Below are positions 20,150-30,013 of a DNA stretch of 64,000 nucleotides, piece by piece. Under the pieces are notes generated by a model. It saw only the letters and a program-made list of their open reading frames with translations, had not been told where the DNA came from and did not search any database. This DNA comes from Candidatus Sysuiplasma superficiale (GTDB lineage: Archaea; Thermoplasmatota; Thermoplasmata; Sysuiplasmatales; Sysuiplasmataceae), in the NCBI GenBank assembly GCA_019720975.1, contig JAGVSJ010000002.1, positions 1-64,000 of the forward strand, written 5' to 3'. Both the position numbers and the translations under genes were made by a program. Numbering within the stretch: the stretch's first letter is position 1; each line of letters begins with the position of its first letter.

Positions 20150-21697
20150 ATGAAAATAGAGCTGAACAGTTTCTTTGACGAAATATACGAAACGGATGAA
20201 AAGGGAATACCAAATTTCAAGATATATTCCGGCGGCAAGTGGTATTTTCCTGTAACAGGCGAATTCATTGATGTGAGGAGTCCGATAGACAACAGTCTCG
20301 TTGCGAGAATATCGGCAGCGTCTGAGGAGGATGCAGACAGGGTCCTCAATGATGCCTACAAGGCCAAACCGCTGATAAGGCGAATGCCCGCTATTGACAG
20401 GATGAATGCGCTGACTGCGGCCTCACAGCTTATACAGCAGAACTTCGAGGCGCTGAGGAACAGCATTGTGATCAACAACGGCAAGACGGTCGCCGACGCA
20501 GCGGGCGAGATAAAATCCACAATGCACAGGCTGTCCCTGACATTCGAAGAGACTCGAAAGATATTCGGAGACTATATACCAGGAGACTGGGCAGAAGAAA
20601 ATGTCGGAAAATATGCACTGATCATAAGGGAACCGGTGGGACTTGTGCTTGCCATCTCACCGTTCAATTATCCGCTGTTCATAACATTCACAAAGGCAAT
20701 ACCCGCTCTTCTGGCAGGCAATTCTGTCATCATAAAGCCTCCGAGTGCGGATCCCATTCCCCCCATACTGATGACGAAGATAATGCAGGAATCTGGAATA
20801 CCGCCGGCTGCCCTCAGCCTTGTGACAGGCAAGGGCTCTCTGGGGAGCTACATGGCTGAGAGCCCTATTGTCGACGTTGTCACATTCACAGGAAGCACGG
20901 GAGTTGGGAAAGAGCTTACCAAGATATCCGGAATAAAGAAGATACATCTCGAACTGGGAGGAAAGGGTGCGGCAATCATACTGAATGATGCGGATCTCCC
21001 GGATGCGGCGACAAAGACGCTTGCAGGTTCACTTAAGAACGCTGGCCAGAGATGCGACGCGATAAGCCGCGTTCTTGTCCAGTCGGGTGTTTACAGGGAC
21101 TTCTGCAATCTTCTTGCCGAAGGCATAAAGGAATGGACGGCAGGCGATCCAAGGGATGAGGGTTCAAAGATTGGCCCCATGATAAGCAGGGAGGCTGTGA
21201 ATCACGTCATGGAACTTGTTGAGGACGCCGTCAACAGGGGAGCACGTCTTGTTCACGGTGGGAAGAGCAGGGAAAATTACATGGAGGCTACCCTTCTGCT
21301 GGACGTTCCGCTGGAAGCCAGGATCATGTGGGAGGAAACCTTCGGCCCCGTGGTCCCGGTCCATGAATTCAGAACGATCGATGAGGCAATTGAAATAGCC
21401 AACAGATCGGAGTATGGACTGGACTCAGCTGTATTCACGAGGGATCTTAATTCAGCCTGGAAGGTCGCAAAGAGGCTTGAGGTGGGTGAGGTTACGATAA
21501 ACAACTATCCCGCACACGGAGTTGGATTCTTCCCGTTTGGCGGTGTCAAAGAGAGCGGCCTTGGAAGGGAGGGTATAGGTTACAGCATTGATGAATTCAC
21601 AAACATGAAGACGATTGTTTTCCAGACCGCAGGCGCCAGTATATGGGAAACAGAGAAGACACCGGCGGAAATACTCTCCCAGGCCGGAAAACTGTGA
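20150..21697 (+). CDS. gapN: NADP-dependent glyceraldehyde-3-phosphate dehydrogenase (non-phosphorylating, ALDH superfamily)
   Basis: ISPFNYPLFITFTKAIPALLAGNSVIIKPPSADP, FTGSTGVGKEL, HLELGGKGAAIIL, NAGQRCDAISRVLVQ, EETFGPVVPV. Confidence 0.88.
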   Translation: MKIELNSFFDEIYETDEKGIPNFKIYSGGKWYFPVTGEFIDVRSPIDNSLVARISAASEEDADRVLNDAYKAKPLIRRMPAIDRMNALTAASQLIQQNFEALRNSIVINNGKTVADAAGEIKSTMHRLSLTFEETRKIFGDYIPGDWAEENVGKYALIIREPVGLVLAISPFNYPLFITFTKAIPALLAGNSVIIKPPSADPIPPILMTKIMQESGIPPAALSLVTGKGSLGSYMAESPIVDVVTFTGSTGVGKELTKISGIKKIHLELGGKGAAIILNDADLPDAATKTLAGSLKNAGQRCDAISRVLVQSGVYRDFCNLLAEGIKEWTAGDPRDEGSKIGPMISREAVNHVMELVEDAVNRGARLVHGGKSRENYMEATLLLDVPLEARIMWEETFGPVVPVHEFRTIDEAIEIANRSEYGLDSAVFTRDLNSAWKVAKRLEVGEVTINNYPAHGVGFFPFGGVKESGLGREGIGYSIDEFTNMKTIVFQTAGASIWETEKTPAEILSQAGKL

Positions 21698-22402
21698 TCA
21701 GGAGATGTGATTCTTCTTCTCAGCCGATGCAAGTTCCGATGCCATTTCAAGTATCAGTTTCCTTCGCTCCCGGGACTTGACAACGGCCGAAGCAACAAGC
21801 ACCCCTGCGGCACCAAGCTCGTACGCACGTTTCACGTCCGCCGGTCCTGAAATGCCGGCACCCGCTATGACAGTGGTGCCGCTTCCTGATTTCATCGCTG
21901 CTGCAATCGACTCAACAATGACTTCAGGTCTTGCCATTGACACAGATATTCCCGATCCTATGAGCTCAGGCGGTTCGATTGCAACAACATCCGGATTCAG
22001 CGCACATACCGCCGCAACCGCCCTCGGCGTATCAGCACACACGACTGTCCTGAGGTGTGCCGCCCTGCTCCTGTCTATCACATTCTCGATTTCATAGAGC
22101 TTCATCCTGTGTTCGCTGTGATTCAGCAGCACGCCGCTGGCTCCTGCATCCGCAATCATCTCCGGAGAAGTGAAACCGGTGGCAGCCCCGGGCTCATTCG
22201 GATCGCAATGCTGCGCATAAACATCAACACCCGAACCTACTGTCTCGCGAAGCCAGGGGATCGGCGGGCAAACGCCGCAGCGGACGCCGTATTCCTCCTG
22301 CGCTTCCGAAAGATATGAAGCTATCTCCGTTGAACTTCTGCCAAACGATTCGCTGTAACTCTTCATGTTGATGATTATGTACCTGTTCCTGTCGGCCTTC
22401 AA
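21698..22402 (-). CDS. tpiA: triosephosphate isomerase (archaeal type)
   Basis: IIINMKSYSESFG...VYAQHCDPNEPGAATGFTSPEMIADAGASGVLLNHSEHRM...VAIEPPELIGSGISVS...VIAGAGISGPADVKRAYELGAAGVLVASAVV; TTG start. Confidence 0.95.
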   Translation of the reverse strand: MKADRNRYIIINMKSYSESFGRSSTEIASYLSEAQEEYGVRCGVCPPIPWLRETVGSGVDVYAQHCDPNEPGAATGFTSPEMIADAGASGVLLNHSEHRMKLYEIENVIDRSRAAHLRTVVCADTPRAVAAVCALNPDVVAIEPPELIGSGISVSMARPEVIVESIAAAMKSGSGTTVIAGAGISGPADVKRAYELGAAGVLVASAVVKSRERRKLILEMASELASAEKKNHIS

Positions 22403-22510
22403 GTTACACCTCTGTCGTCCGATAACCCGAAGAGTGCTATTAAATATGCCCCGTAAGAGGGATTGCGGAACGGAGAAACGATAAGTGTCACAGCTTCCCG
22501 CAGCATTCCC

Positions 22511-23074
22511 TCAGTCTTTCCGCATCGCACCATTCTCCCTGCATTTTGAGACAAGTGCAGAAAGAAGTTCAGATATGTTCTCCCTTACTCTTTCATCCTT
22601 GAGCCTTCCCTCTCCGTCGAACACTGTCTGCGGATTCATTACAAAAACTTCGGGAAGATTCACAGGCTTCATATTGAGGAAAACAAAAACCTGTCTGAGG
22701 TGGTACTGTGCTCTGGCTCCACCGAGCCTCCCTCCGGCGCTCATCATTGCAACAGGTTTTCCCTCAAATGCACTGTCACCGTAAGGCCGGGATGCCCAGT
22801 CAATTGCATTCTTCAGAAAGCCCGGTATCGAATAGTTGTACTCCGGGGTGACTATGAGAACTCCGTCGGCATCCTTTATGCTCTTCTTGAACACCCTGAC
22901 CGGTTCAGGCGGATTCGCTTCGAGATCCTGGTTGAACAGTGGAATCGCAGATATTTCAGCTATTTCAAGCCTCGAACCTTCAGGCATCAGTGATTTCGCG
23001 CTGTTCAGGAGCATTCTGTTGTACGACCCTCTTCTCAGGCTTCCTCCGAAACCTGTTATCCTGACTTCATTCAT
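22511..23074 (-). CDS. NADPH-dependent FMN reductase family protein
   Basis: MNEVRITGFGGSLRRGSYNRMLLNSA...DADGVLIVTPEYNYSIPGFLKNAIDWASRPYGDSAFEGKPVAMMSAGG. Confidence 0.9.
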   Translation of the reverse strand: MNEVRITGFGGSLRRGSYNRMLLNSAKSLMPEGSRLEIAEISAIPLFNQDLEANPPEPVRVFKKSIKDADGVLIVTPEYNYSIPGFLKNAIDWASRPYGDSAFEGKPVAMMSAGGRLGGARAQYHLRQVFVFLNMKPVNLPEVFVMNPQTVFDGEGRLKDERVRENISELLSALVSKCRENGAMRKD

Positions 23075-23176
23075 ACTGGGAAAATGGATTGTGCGTTGGT
23101 ATATAACTGGCCACCACGATTCTGAAAATAAAAGCTGGTATGGTAGCGGGCACATACCGCTGCATCCGGATACCGC

Positions 23177-23569
23177 TCATTCGCCCTTACCGAGAATGAA
23201 GTTCCACAGATCATCATCTATCGGCATCACCGAGAGCCTTGGCAGCCGCACCAGAGGGGAGGAGCGGAATCGCGTTTCCCTTCTGATATCGGATAGGGTG
23301 ACAGTTTGACTGAATTTTCTCAGCGGTTTTATTCTGACAACGGCAAATCCTTCGCTGTCAGTGTATGCATCACCTTCTGCGACAGCCAGGCCCACTGCGG
23401 CCTTCTCTCTGCCTGTGTGGTAGTATATTATCTCATCCCCTGCACGCACACTTTTCAGGTATTTCAGCGCAAGGTTGTTCCTGACACCGTCCCAGACTGT
23501 ATAACCGTCCGATTGAAGCATTTCGAAACTGTAATGTTCAGGCTCCTCCTTGAACAGCCATTTTGACAT
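23177..23569 (-). CDS. EVE domain-containing protein
   Basis: MSKWLFKEEPEHYSFEMLQSDGYTVWDGVRNNLALKYLKSVRAGDEIIYYHTGREKAAVGLAVAEGDAYTD. Confidence 0.9.
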   Translation of the reverse strand: MSKWLFKEEPEHYSFEMLQSDGYTVWDGVRNNLALKYLKSVRAGDEIIYYHTGREKAAVGLAVAEGDAYTDSEGFAVVRIKPLRKFSQTVTLSDIRRETRFRSSPLVRLPRLSVMPIDDDLWNFILGKGE

Positions 23570-23696
23570 TGATACGACAATGCAGTTGATTCGATTTAAG
23601 GAAATCGCCATCGTCGCGGTTAGCGCGACGGATTCCGTGTCAGATGACAGACAGTTTCTGCCGTCAAGTGTGCAGAATGAAACAGAGAAAATATGA

Positions 23697-24740
23697 TTGG
23701 ACCCTCAATTTCAAATTCAAATGTCATTGGAAACAAGGAAAGCCGGAATCGTAGGCGCCGGTGGTTATACGGGGTACGAACTGATACGAATAATAAACAC
23801 CCATCCCGGGCTTGAACTTGCGTATGTCCAGTCAGAAGGACTTGCAGGCAGACCCGTTTCCTCTGTATATCCATGGATGAAGAATGATACCGTCTTTTCC
23901 CCGAGAGATGAACTGAAAGGTCTGTTTGATACCGACATAGTATTTACATGTCTCCCCGCAGGAGAGAGCATGAAGATAATTCCACAGCTGGTTGACAGCG
24001 GACTCCGTGTGGTAGATCTGGGACCCGACTACCGTCTTCATCCAGCTTCGGCTTTCGAATCAGTCTACAAGACAAAACATACAGATGCCAGGAATCTACA
24101 GAACAGTGTTTACGGTCTCACAGAGATAAACCGTTCGATGATAAGCGAAGCATCTGTTGTCGCGAACCCGGGATGCTATCCGACAGCTGCACTGCTTGCC
24201 CTCGTTCCTCTTTCCGATATTGTGGGGGGCTCTATTGTGATCGACGCAAAAAGCGGCACGTCAGGCGCCGGAAAGGAGCCTACTCTCTTCACCCACCACT
24301 CTGAAATAGGTGAAAACATAAGACCCTACAGTGTCAACACCCACAGACACATTGCCGAGATCAGCGAGGTGCTTTCAAATATTACGGGGAGGACACAGCC
24401 GTTTATGTTCGTGCCTCACCTCGTACCGATAGTCAGGGGCATCGAGGAAACAATATACCTCTATGATACGGATGCTTCGGAAGCTGAAAGGAGGCTCTCT
24501 TCCTTTTATGCCGATTCTCCCTTTGTCCACATCGAGCATGACTGCAGCCTGAACATGGTCAGCGCCTCAAATCACTGCTTCATCGATGTCAGACAGGCCG
24601 GCAGCAACACCATTCTGCTGGTGTTCATCGACAATCTCATGAAAGGGGCGAGCGGCCAGGCCGTGCAGAACGCAAACATAATGCTGTCATTTCCGGAAGA
24701 CGCCGGCCTGACCGCGGCGCCTTCAGGTGTGGGTAGATAA
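23697..24740 (+). CDS. argC: N-acetyl-gamma-glutamyl-phosphate reductase
   Basis: AGIVGAGGYTGYELIRIINTHPGLEL..., VANPGCYPTAALLALVPL, DAKSGTSGAGKEP. Confidence 0.95.
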   Translation: MDPQFQIQMSLETRKAGIVGAGGYTGYELIRIINTHPGLELAYVQSEGLAGRPVSSVYPWMKNDTVFSPRDELKGLFDTDIVFTCLPAGESMKIIPQLVDSGLRVVDLGPDYRLHPASAFESVYKTKHTDARNLQNSVYGLTEINRSMISEASVVANPGCYPTAALLALVPLSDIVGGSIVIDAKSGTSGAGKEPTLFTHHSEIGENIRPYSVNTHRHIAEISEVLSNITGRTQPFMFVPHLVPIVRGIEETIYLYDTDASEAERRLSSFYADSPFVHIEHDCSLNMVSASNHCFIDVRQAGSNTILLVFIDNLMKGASGQAVQNANIMLSFPEDAGLTAAPSGVGR

Positions 24741-24741
24741 A

Positions 24742-25962
24742 TTGAAGATCATACAGGGCGGTGTAACCGCACCCTCGGGTTTCCTCGCAGGAGCCGGCAG
24801 AGGGGGCATCAGGAAATCTGGCAGGGACGTAGCCATAGTCATTTCCAGACGGCTGTGCAATGCGGCCGCTGTCTTTACGTCAAACAGCCTGAAGGCCGCA
24901 CCCGTTGTTGTTACTTCGAGAAAACTCGCCGATGCAAAGGGAAGAATAAACGGCGTAGTTGTCAACAGCGGAAATGCGAACGCACTGACTGGAAATGAGG
25001 GTGTACGGAACGCGGAAAGGATGTGTATATACGCAGCCGGAAAGCTTGGTCTGCAGCCGGAAAGGATTGTTGTATGCTCCACTGGAATAATAGGCAGAAA
25101 GATGCCAATGAAAAAGGTGTACCGCGGAATAGAATCGGCTTCCTCCTCCATGTCATCTTCTCTTGCCGCCGGAACTGCGGCAGCAGAAGCGATACTTACA
25201 ACAGACAGCCACAGAAAGGAGATAGCAGTGGAGCAGATACTGGAGGACGGGCGACGTATCAGAATAGGCGGCATGACAAAGGGGTCCGGCATGATAGCTC
25301 CCTGCTTGAAGGGTCTGCACGCCACCACGCTTACCTTCATAACAACCGATGCACCTGTCACAAGGCGCTATCTGCAGAGCTGTCTCGAACGACTCGCAGA
25401 TTCAACATTCAACATGATATCTGTCGACGGCGATCAGAGCACAAACGACACCATTCTGCTTCTTTCAAACGGAAGCTGCGGCGGTCCTCCGATCAGTAAG
25501 GACAGGCGCTTTGAGGAGGCGCTTGAGTTTGTAATGGCACAGCTCGCGAAACTGGTTGTGATGGATGGTGAGGGTGCAACACATCTTATAGAAGTGGAGG
25601 TCACTGGCGCGGCGGATGTTGAAGATGCAAGAAAGGCAGCGAAGTCAGTAATCTCCTCAAACCTTCTGAAATGCGCCGTCTTCGGTGGCGATCCAAATGT
25701 CGGAAGGATCGCCTCCGCGCTTGGAAATTCAGGCGTCCAGATTGATTTTTCGAAGCTCGACGTGTGGCTTGGAAGCAGTCGCAGGTGCAAGATAATTTCA
25801 AAAGGGCTCGTGAGCGGGAATCTCAGGAAGGCTTCGGAACTGATGAGGGAAAAGGTTGTGAGAATCACCGTGAGTCTTGGGGATGGGGAAGCGAGAGCGA
25901 TCGGCATGGGGTGTGATTTGAGTTATGATTACGTCAGGGTCAACTCAGCATATTCTACCTGA
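24742..25962 (+). CDS. argJ: glutamate N-acetyltransferase / amino-acid acetyltransferase
   Basis: VTAPSGFLAGAGRGGIRKSGRDVAIVIS...VVNSGNANALTG, GGMTKGSGMIAP, DGDQSTNDT, GDPNVGRIASALG; TTG start. Confidence 0.93.
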   Translation: MKIIQGGVTAPSGFLAGAGRGGIRKSGRDVAIVISRRLCNAAAVFTSNSLKAAPVVVTSRKLADAKGRINGVVVNSGNANALTGNEGVRNAERMCIYAAGKLGLQPERIVVCSTGIIGRKMPMKKVYRGIESASSSMSSSLAAGTAAAEAILTTDSHRKEIAVEQILEDGRRIRIGGMTKGSGMIAPCLKGLHATTLTFITTDAPVTRRYLQSCLERLADSTFNMISVDGDQSTNDTILLLSNGSCGGPPISKDRRFEEALEFVMAQLAKLVVMDGEGATHLIEVEVTGAADVEDARKAAKSVISSNLLKCAVFGGDPNVGRIASALGNSGVQIDFSKLDVWLGSSRRCKIISKGLVSGNLRKASELMREKVVRITVSLGDGEARAIGMGCDLSYDYVRVNSAYST

Positions 25963-26749
25963 GAAAGCAGACGTATGCGTCCTGAAGGCGGGAGGCAGCA
26001 TGCTCTCCGGCCAGGGCAGCATGCGTAATTTTGCGTCGGCCGTCAGCCGGCTTTCCTCCAAATCCTGCAGGTTTATTATAGTCAACGGCGGCGGGAAGGA
26101 AATAGACACGCTCTGTTCCCGTCTTTCGATCGACGTTAAGAAGGAACAGGGTCTCAGGGTCACAACCCCGGACGTCCTTGATGTTGTTCAGATGACTCTT
26201 GCCAGAAAGTCAAACGAGCTCGCTTCAGCCCTGATGGCACACGGATTGCGCTCCCTTCCAGTTCCTGCATTTGCGCTCGGTGCAGTCAGATGCAGAAAGA
26301 AAGTTCTGCCGAATGGCAGAGATCTTGGATACGTGGGTGAAGTGGAAGATGTTGACCCGACGGTTCTTCTTTCACTTGTCACAGCCCGCTCAATCCCTGT
26401 CATTTATCCCATAGGTTCTGACAGTGAAGGCAATCTCTACAACATTAATGCGGATGAACTGGCGGCAGACATCGCATCGTCCCTGAGGGCATCAAGCCTT
26501 CTTCTCCTGACCGACGTTCCAGGGGTCATGATAAATTCCACTGTTGTTCCGTGCATACATGTGTCTGAACTCGATGACCCCCTTCTTGCAGGTCATCTGC
26601 ACGACGGTATTATTCCCAAGCTTGAGTCTGCCAAAAGGGCCGCAAGATCAGGAGTAGGCAGGGTTGCAATAATCGACGGTAGAAGGAGCGAAAACATAGA
26701 AAATTTCTTTACGGAAGGGAAGATAGTTGGCACAGAAATACAAAATTGA
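25925..26749 (+). CDS. argB: acetylglutamate kinase
   Basis: VCVLKAGGSMLSG..., FIIVNGGGKEIDTLCSRL, YNINADELAADIASSL, LLLLTDVPGVM, DGIIPKLESAKRAARSGVGRVAIIDGR. Confidence 0.92.
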   Translation: MITSGSTQHILPEKADVCVLKAGGSMLSGQGSMRNFASAVSRLSSKSCRFIIVNGGGKEIDTLCSRLSIDVKKEQGLRVTTPDVLDVVQMTLARKSNELASALMAHGLRSLPVPAFALGAVRCRKKVLPNGRDLGYVGEVEDVDPTVLLSLVTARSIPVIYPIGSDSEGNLYNINADELAADIASSLRASSLLLLTDVPGVMINSTVVPCIHVSELDDPLLAGHLHDGIIPKLESAKRAARSGVGRVAIIDGRRSENIENFFTEGKIVGTEIQN

Positions 26750-27929
26750 GCAGGGTGTGAAGGGAAGACAGGACAGTCTGCTTGGCGTCTACAGGAGAAA
26801 GGGTGTATCATTCGCAAGCGGAAAGGGCGCAAGGATATGGGACACCTCCGGAAGGGAGTACATAGACTTTGTGGCAGGGATAGCCGTCAATGTGCTGGGC
26901 CATTCAAATCCCAAGCTCGTCTCTGCAATATGCAACCAGGCATCCAATCTGATACACACCTCGAACCTGTATGAGATAGAGAATCAGTCGCAGCTCGCAT
27001 CAAGGCTCTCCCGTCATTTCCCGGGCAGGAAGATGAAGGTCTTCTTCAGCAACAGCGGGGCAGAGGCAAATGAAGCCGCACTCAAATTTGCCGTCAAATC
27101 AACCGGAAGGGGCGGATTTGTTTCGGCAAACAACTCCTTCCATGGACGGACAGCAATGGCGCTTTCTGTCACTGGCCAGCCGAAGTACTGGAGCGGCTTT
27201 GAGCCTCTTATATACAGGAACGTTGAATTTTTCGATTACGGCTCGATAGAATCGCTTAAGTCCCATCTGAACAGAGATGTGGCTGCTGTCATAATGGAAC
27301 CGATACAGGGGGAAGGCGGAGTTATCGTACCGCCGAAGGGTTTCCTGAGGGAAGCATCAGCCGTCGTTCACGATAACGGCTCTCTTCTCATAGTTGATGA
27401 GGTCCAGACCGGAATGGGAAGAACCGGAAGGATGTTCGCCCACCAGTGGGAACAGGGATGCACACCGGATATTGTCACAGTAGCAAAAGGCCTGGCTGGA
27501 GGTGTTCCGATAGGTGCGACCCTTGTCGGTGAGGATGTCGCCTCGGCCATACATGAGGGAGATCATGGCTCAACATTCGGCGGAAATCCGCTGGCGACCG
27601 CGGCCGGCCTGGCTACCATGGAGGTGATAGAATCCCCGGGATTTCTGGACAGAGTCATATCCAGAGGACAGTATCTCTTCCACAGCCTGAGTGATTCCCT
27701 CAGGGGAAATGAAAGCGTTACCGAGATCAGGGGAAAGGGACTGATGGTGGGAATAGAGATGCTCGGCGATTCCGCAAAGAAGTTCGCGGATTATGCGTTC
27801 GAGAGGAACATTCTTGTCAATGTTGCGCATGACAGCGTCGTGAGGCTCCTTCCTCCGCTTGTGGTCACTGAAGAGGAGATAGACTCGCTCTGCGCGACGT
27901 TCAGATCCTTCAGCTCCTCCGCAAGATAA
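26727..27929 (+). CDS. argD: acetylornithine aminotransferase
   Basis: VFFSNSGAEANEAALKFA, FHGRTAMALSVTGQPKY, LLIVDEVQTGMGRTGRMFAHQ, VTVAKGLAGGVPIGATLV, GSTFGGNPLATAAGLA. Confidence 0.94.
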   Translation: MAQKYKIEQGVKGRQDSLLGVYRRKGVSFASGKGARIWDTSGREYIDFVAGIAVNVLGHSNPKLVSAICNQASNLIHTSNLYEIENQSQLASRLSRHFPGRKMKVFFSNSGAEANEAALKFAVKSTGRGGFVSANNSFHGRTAMALSVTGQPKYWSGFEPLIYRNVEFFDYGSIESLKSHLNRDVAAVIMEPIQGEGGVIVPPKGFLREASAVVHDNGSLLIVDEVQTGMGRTGRMFAHQWEQGCTPDIVTVAKGLAGGVPIGATLVGEDVASAIHEGDHGSTFGGNPLATAAGLATMEVIESPGFLDRVISRGQYLFHSLSDSLRGNESVTEIRGKGLMVGIEMLGDSAKKFADYAFERNILVNVAHDSVVRLLPPLVVTEEEIDSLCATFRSFSSSAR

Positions 27930-27954
27930 GCCGTATGTACCTGGAACCGATTAA

Positions 27955-27964
27955 CTTTTATTTA
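27955..27964 (+). promoter_or_regulatory. TATA-box-like element inside arg operon (cttttattta)
   Basis: About 29 bp upstream of ATG 27989, which would be leaderless. Confidence 0.5.
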
Positions 27965-27988
27965 GAATCGGATATGCGAAATCGAGCG

Positions 27989-28645
27989 ATGCAATTGCAG
28001 GAGAAATCATCAGCAGAAATAGCGAGAGAGTACATCAGCGAACATCCGAGCATAATTGACTGCCTTTCCTACGACATAGTGAACTTTTCTGCGCTGGCAA
28101 GAAAGATAATGGATGAAACAGGCGCAAGAAACGAAGAGGCAGTAATGGTGGCATGCAGGAGATACCAGCAGGAGATGGCGGGCAGAAGGGCCAGGGAAGC
28201 GTCGATCATCAGCACTGTGAAGAACAGCCGCGTGATGACCAAGTCCAAGGTCTCCATAATAAGCGCCAAGAATGAGCCGCGCGCTCTTCAGGCACTCCAG
28301 AGGATACAGAGCAATGCCCTTGCCAGGAACAACAGCATGTTCACTGTCCAGCAGGGGAGCAAGGTTCTGACAATCATACTCGGCGAGGAGATGGTCGAGG
28401 AAACGGTGTCAATACTGGGGCGCGATCTTGTTATAGGCACGAGGAACAGGCTCAGCGAAATAACCATTCAGAGTCCTGAATCCATTGTCGAGACGCCGGG
28501 TGTGCTGGTGCGTTTCTCATCAGCGCTTGCCGAGATCGGTGTCAACTGCCTTGAGGTCGTGAGCTGCAATACGGAGACGACATTTGTCGTCCCGGAGAGT
28601 GATCTGATGCGCGCATACAACCTTCTCAGCAGGCTTGTCAGCTGA
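27989..28645 (+). CDS. ACT-domain-like protein in arginine operon (putative regulator)
   Basis: C-terminal ITIQSPESIVETPGVLVRFSSALAEIGVNCLEVVSCNTETTFVVPESDLMRAYNLLSRL is ACT-like; N-terminal helical domain. ORF opens at 27935. Confidence 0.75.
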   Translation: MQLQEKSSAEIAREYISEHPSIIDCLSYDIVNFSALARKIMDETGARNEEAVMVACRRYQQEMAGRRAREASIISTVKNSRVMTKSKVSIISAKNEPRALQALQRIQSNALARNNSMFTVQQGSKVLTIILGEEMVEETVSILGRDLVIGTRNRLSEITIQSPESIVETPGVLVRFSSALAEIGVNCLEVVSCNTETTFVVPESDLMRAYNLLSRLVS

Positions 28646-28741
28646 AGGCTGTTCAGCCAATGTCAATTTTCGGACTTATCGGCGCTGTTGAAGTCATATT
28701 ATCTACAACAGCATTATTTTCACAGCGACAATGGCACGGTC

Positions 28742-30013
28742 ATGGCAACTGTCAAACAGGGCAGGGGCGGTAAGGAGATCGCAGTTCTCGCCTATTCGGG
28801 CGGCCTGGACACGAGCGTGGCAATCAGATGGATAATGGAAAAGTATTCTGCTGACGTCATAACTGTGTCGGTGGACGTCGGGCAGAAGGAGGATCTTCGT
28901 GAGGCTGCGGACAGGGCAGTTGAAAACGGCGCCATAGATGCAATTGTTGTGGATGCAAGGAAGGAATTTGCATCTTCATACCTTTCCAGCGCAATAAGGT
29001 CAAATGCACTGTATGAGGGGAGATATCCGCTCAGCACAGCACTAGCACGTCCGCTGATAGCATCAAAGGTGGCCGCCGTTGCGAGGAGTTACGGTGCAAA
29101 GTACGTTGCTCATGGCTGCACAGGCAAGGGAAACGATCAGGTGAGATTCGAGCTCGCTTTCACAGCACTGGACCCTTCCCTGCGGGTGATCGCACCGATA
29201 AGGGAGTGGAACATGAACAGGGAGGATGAGGTTGCTTTCGCTCAGGAACGCGGCATAAAACTCAAGAAGTCACAGCCTTCACGTTTCAGCACCGATGAGA
29301 ATCTGTGGGGAAGAAGCATAGAGGGCGGGGAACTCGAGGATCCCTGGACACCGCCTCCTGAGGAGATATATGAGTGGACCTCGCATCCGTCAGAATGGCC
29401 TGACAGAGATGAGATGCTTGACATCTCGTTTGACTCCGGTATACCGGTTGAGATAGACGGAAAACGCATGCCGCTTGATGAGCTCGTAATGGAGCTCAAC
29501 CTCCGGGCCGGCAGGCACGGTGTAGGCCGCATTGACCATGTCGAGGACAGGTTTGTGGGGATTAAGTCAAGAGAGAACTATGAATGCCCTGCAGCCTCCG
29601 TGATACTTCCGGCCCACAGGGCACTTGAGGGAATAACGCTCTCCAGGGATATACTGCTCTTCAAACCTCTGCTGGAACAGAAGTTTTCAGAACTGGTGTA
29701 CAACGGCATGTGGTTCAGCGATCTCAGGAATGCTGTTGCCGCTTTCGTTGACGAGACACAGAGGAACGTCACAGGCAAGGTGAGGGTCAGGCTCTACAAG
29801 GGAGCGGCAACAGTATGCGGCGTTTATTCTGAGAGATCAAAATACACCGCTTCACTCTCCACCTACGGCAGGGGGGACACATTCGACCAGCGTGCGGCCC
29901 AGGGTTTCATTTACATAGCAGGCCTTCACCTGAGGGGCACGGCGTCAGCGGAGCTGGAAAAAATTGAAGTCAAAAAGAGATCTCTGGAGCGGAAGGTTCA
30001 GAAAGAGGCTTGA
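28742..30013 (+). CDS. argG: argininosuccinate synthase
   Basis: KEIAVLAYSGGLDTSVAIRWI...ALARPLIASK, YVAHGCTGKGNDQVRFEL, PYSTDENLWGRS-like RFSTDENLWGRSIEGG. Confidence 0.97.
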   Translation: MATVKQGRGGKEIAVLAYSGGLDTSVAIRWIMEKYSADVITVSVDVGQKEDLREAADRAVENGAIDAIVVDARKEFASSYLSSAIRSNALYEGRYPLSTALARPLIASKVAAVARSYGAKYVAHGCTGKGNDQVRFELAFTALDPSLRVIAPIREWNMNREDEVAFAQERGIKLKKSQPSRFSTDENLWGRSIEGGELEDPWTPPPEEIYEWTSHPSEWPDRDEMLDISFDSGIPVEIDGKRMPLDELVMELNLRAGRHGVGRIDHVEDRFVGIKSRENYECPAASVILPAHRALEGITLSRDILLFKPLLEQKFSELVYNGMWFSDLRNAVAAFVDETQRNVTGKVRVRLYKGAATVCGVYSERSKYTASLSTYGRGDTFDQRAAQGFIYIAGLHLRGTASAELEKIEVKKRSLERKVQKEA

